A stretch of DNA of 5,192 bases from Promethearchaeota archaeon (GTDB lineage Archaea > Asgardarchaeota > Lokiarchaeia > Sigyniarchaeales > SOKP01), in NCBI GenBank assembly GCA_019894815.1, contig JAGXNU010000149.1, positions 1 to 5,192 of the forward strand, in the 5' to 3' direction. Below the pieces are notes generated by a model. The model saw nothing but the letters and a program-made list of their open reading frames with translations, was not told the DNA's origin and ran no database searches. Position numbers and translations under genes: made by a program. Below are positions 4,981 to 5,192 of the stretch, one piece after another (positions within the stretch are counted from its first letter, which is position 1; every line of letters starts with the position of its first letter).

Positions 4981-5192
4981 TTGAAAAAACCAGCACGATT
5001 TTTATTGTTGATGATCTTTCTTTTGGCATCTTTAAGTTTTTTTTATTTTACACTATTTATAATTCTTAAATCTCAATTCTTAACATTAATTCTCGACTGG
5101 ACTTTTTGGGCAACTTTAATACTATATATCCTAACTATTGAAGAAATACTCAGGTGGGCTAGAGATGGAAAAAGGAGTGATCTAAGTGATAT
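4981..5192 (+). CDS. Unrecognised two-helix membrane protein, 3' end outside window
   Basis: The frame is open from TTG at 4981 to the window end (70 codons and 2 nt). The predicted start is M-K-K-P-A-R-F, followed by a hydrophobic helix at about 7-29, a short link K-S-Q-F, a second hydrophobic stretch at about 33-52 with D-W-T-F-W, and then a charged segment T-I-E-E-I-L-R-W-A-R-D-G-K-R-S-D. The positive N terminus predicts that the N terminus and the charged tail are both cytoplasmic. I do not recognise the family. It starts 66 bp after the alg7-type gene on the same strand, so it may share its transcript. Evidence that it is real comes from the strong ribosome binding site, the long open frame and the typical membrane-protein composition. 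Confidence 0.6.
   Translation, partial: MKKPARFLLLMIFLLASLSFFYFTLFIILKSQFLTLILDWTFWATLILYILTIEEILRWARDGKRSDLSD

Noticed and set aside
1..5192. CRISPR array, insertion sequence, prophage or attachment site
   Set aside because: I found no regularly spaced repeats, transposase or integrase motifs, or terminal inverted repeats. The tRNA 3' part (CCGTGCCGGGCT) was not seen repeated elsewhere in the window.

Overview
This 5.2 kb, very AT-rich window reads as archaeal chromosome, most likely from an Asgard archaeon (Promethearchaeota). The archaeal evidence is an archaeal/eukaryotic Sec61beta, an archaeal-type tRNA-Gln with a bulge-helix-bulge intron and no encoded CCA, a Trm112 protein and TATA-like AT-rich promoters. 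The Asgard assignment rests mainly on a full-length homologue of ribophorin I (Ost1), an oligosaccharyltransferase (OST) subunit otherwise known from eukaryotes. I cannot name the Asgard subgroup from the sequence.

Layout. Positions 1-101 hold no gene I can support. Two minus-strand genes follow: sec61beta (665 to 447) and, 42 bp downstream, a MazG-like nucleotide pyrophosphohydrolase with a C-terminal cysteine tail (404 to 102). A 147 bp divergent intergenic region (666-812) carries a perfect 24-bp dyad at 724-747, almost midway between the two start codons. Everything rightward is on the plus strand: ribophorin I (813-2657), a Trm112 protein with a long helical insert (2693-3319), tRNA-Gln(TTG) interrupted by a 29-nt T-loop intron (3340-3441), an Alg7/DPAGT1-type GlcNAc-1-phosphate transferase (3568-4914), and the start of an unrecognised two-helix membrane protein that runs off the window end (4981-5192).

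How the genes may work together. Three of the five full protein genes belong to secretory-protein handling. Sec61beta is part of the translocon. The Alg7 homologue would start the lipid-linked oligosaccharide by moving GlcNAc-1-phosphate onto dolichyl phosphate. Ribophorin I would act in the OST that transfers the finished glycan to proteins leaving the translocon. In mammals ribophorin I lies next to Sec61 and contacts the ribosome through its cytosolic helical tail, and this archaeal protein keeps a tail of similar length. The other genes (MazG-like, Trm112, tRNA-Gln) are housekeeping functions in nucleotide-pool cleaning and translation. The functional grouping is inferred from gene content and order; nothing here proves co-regulation.
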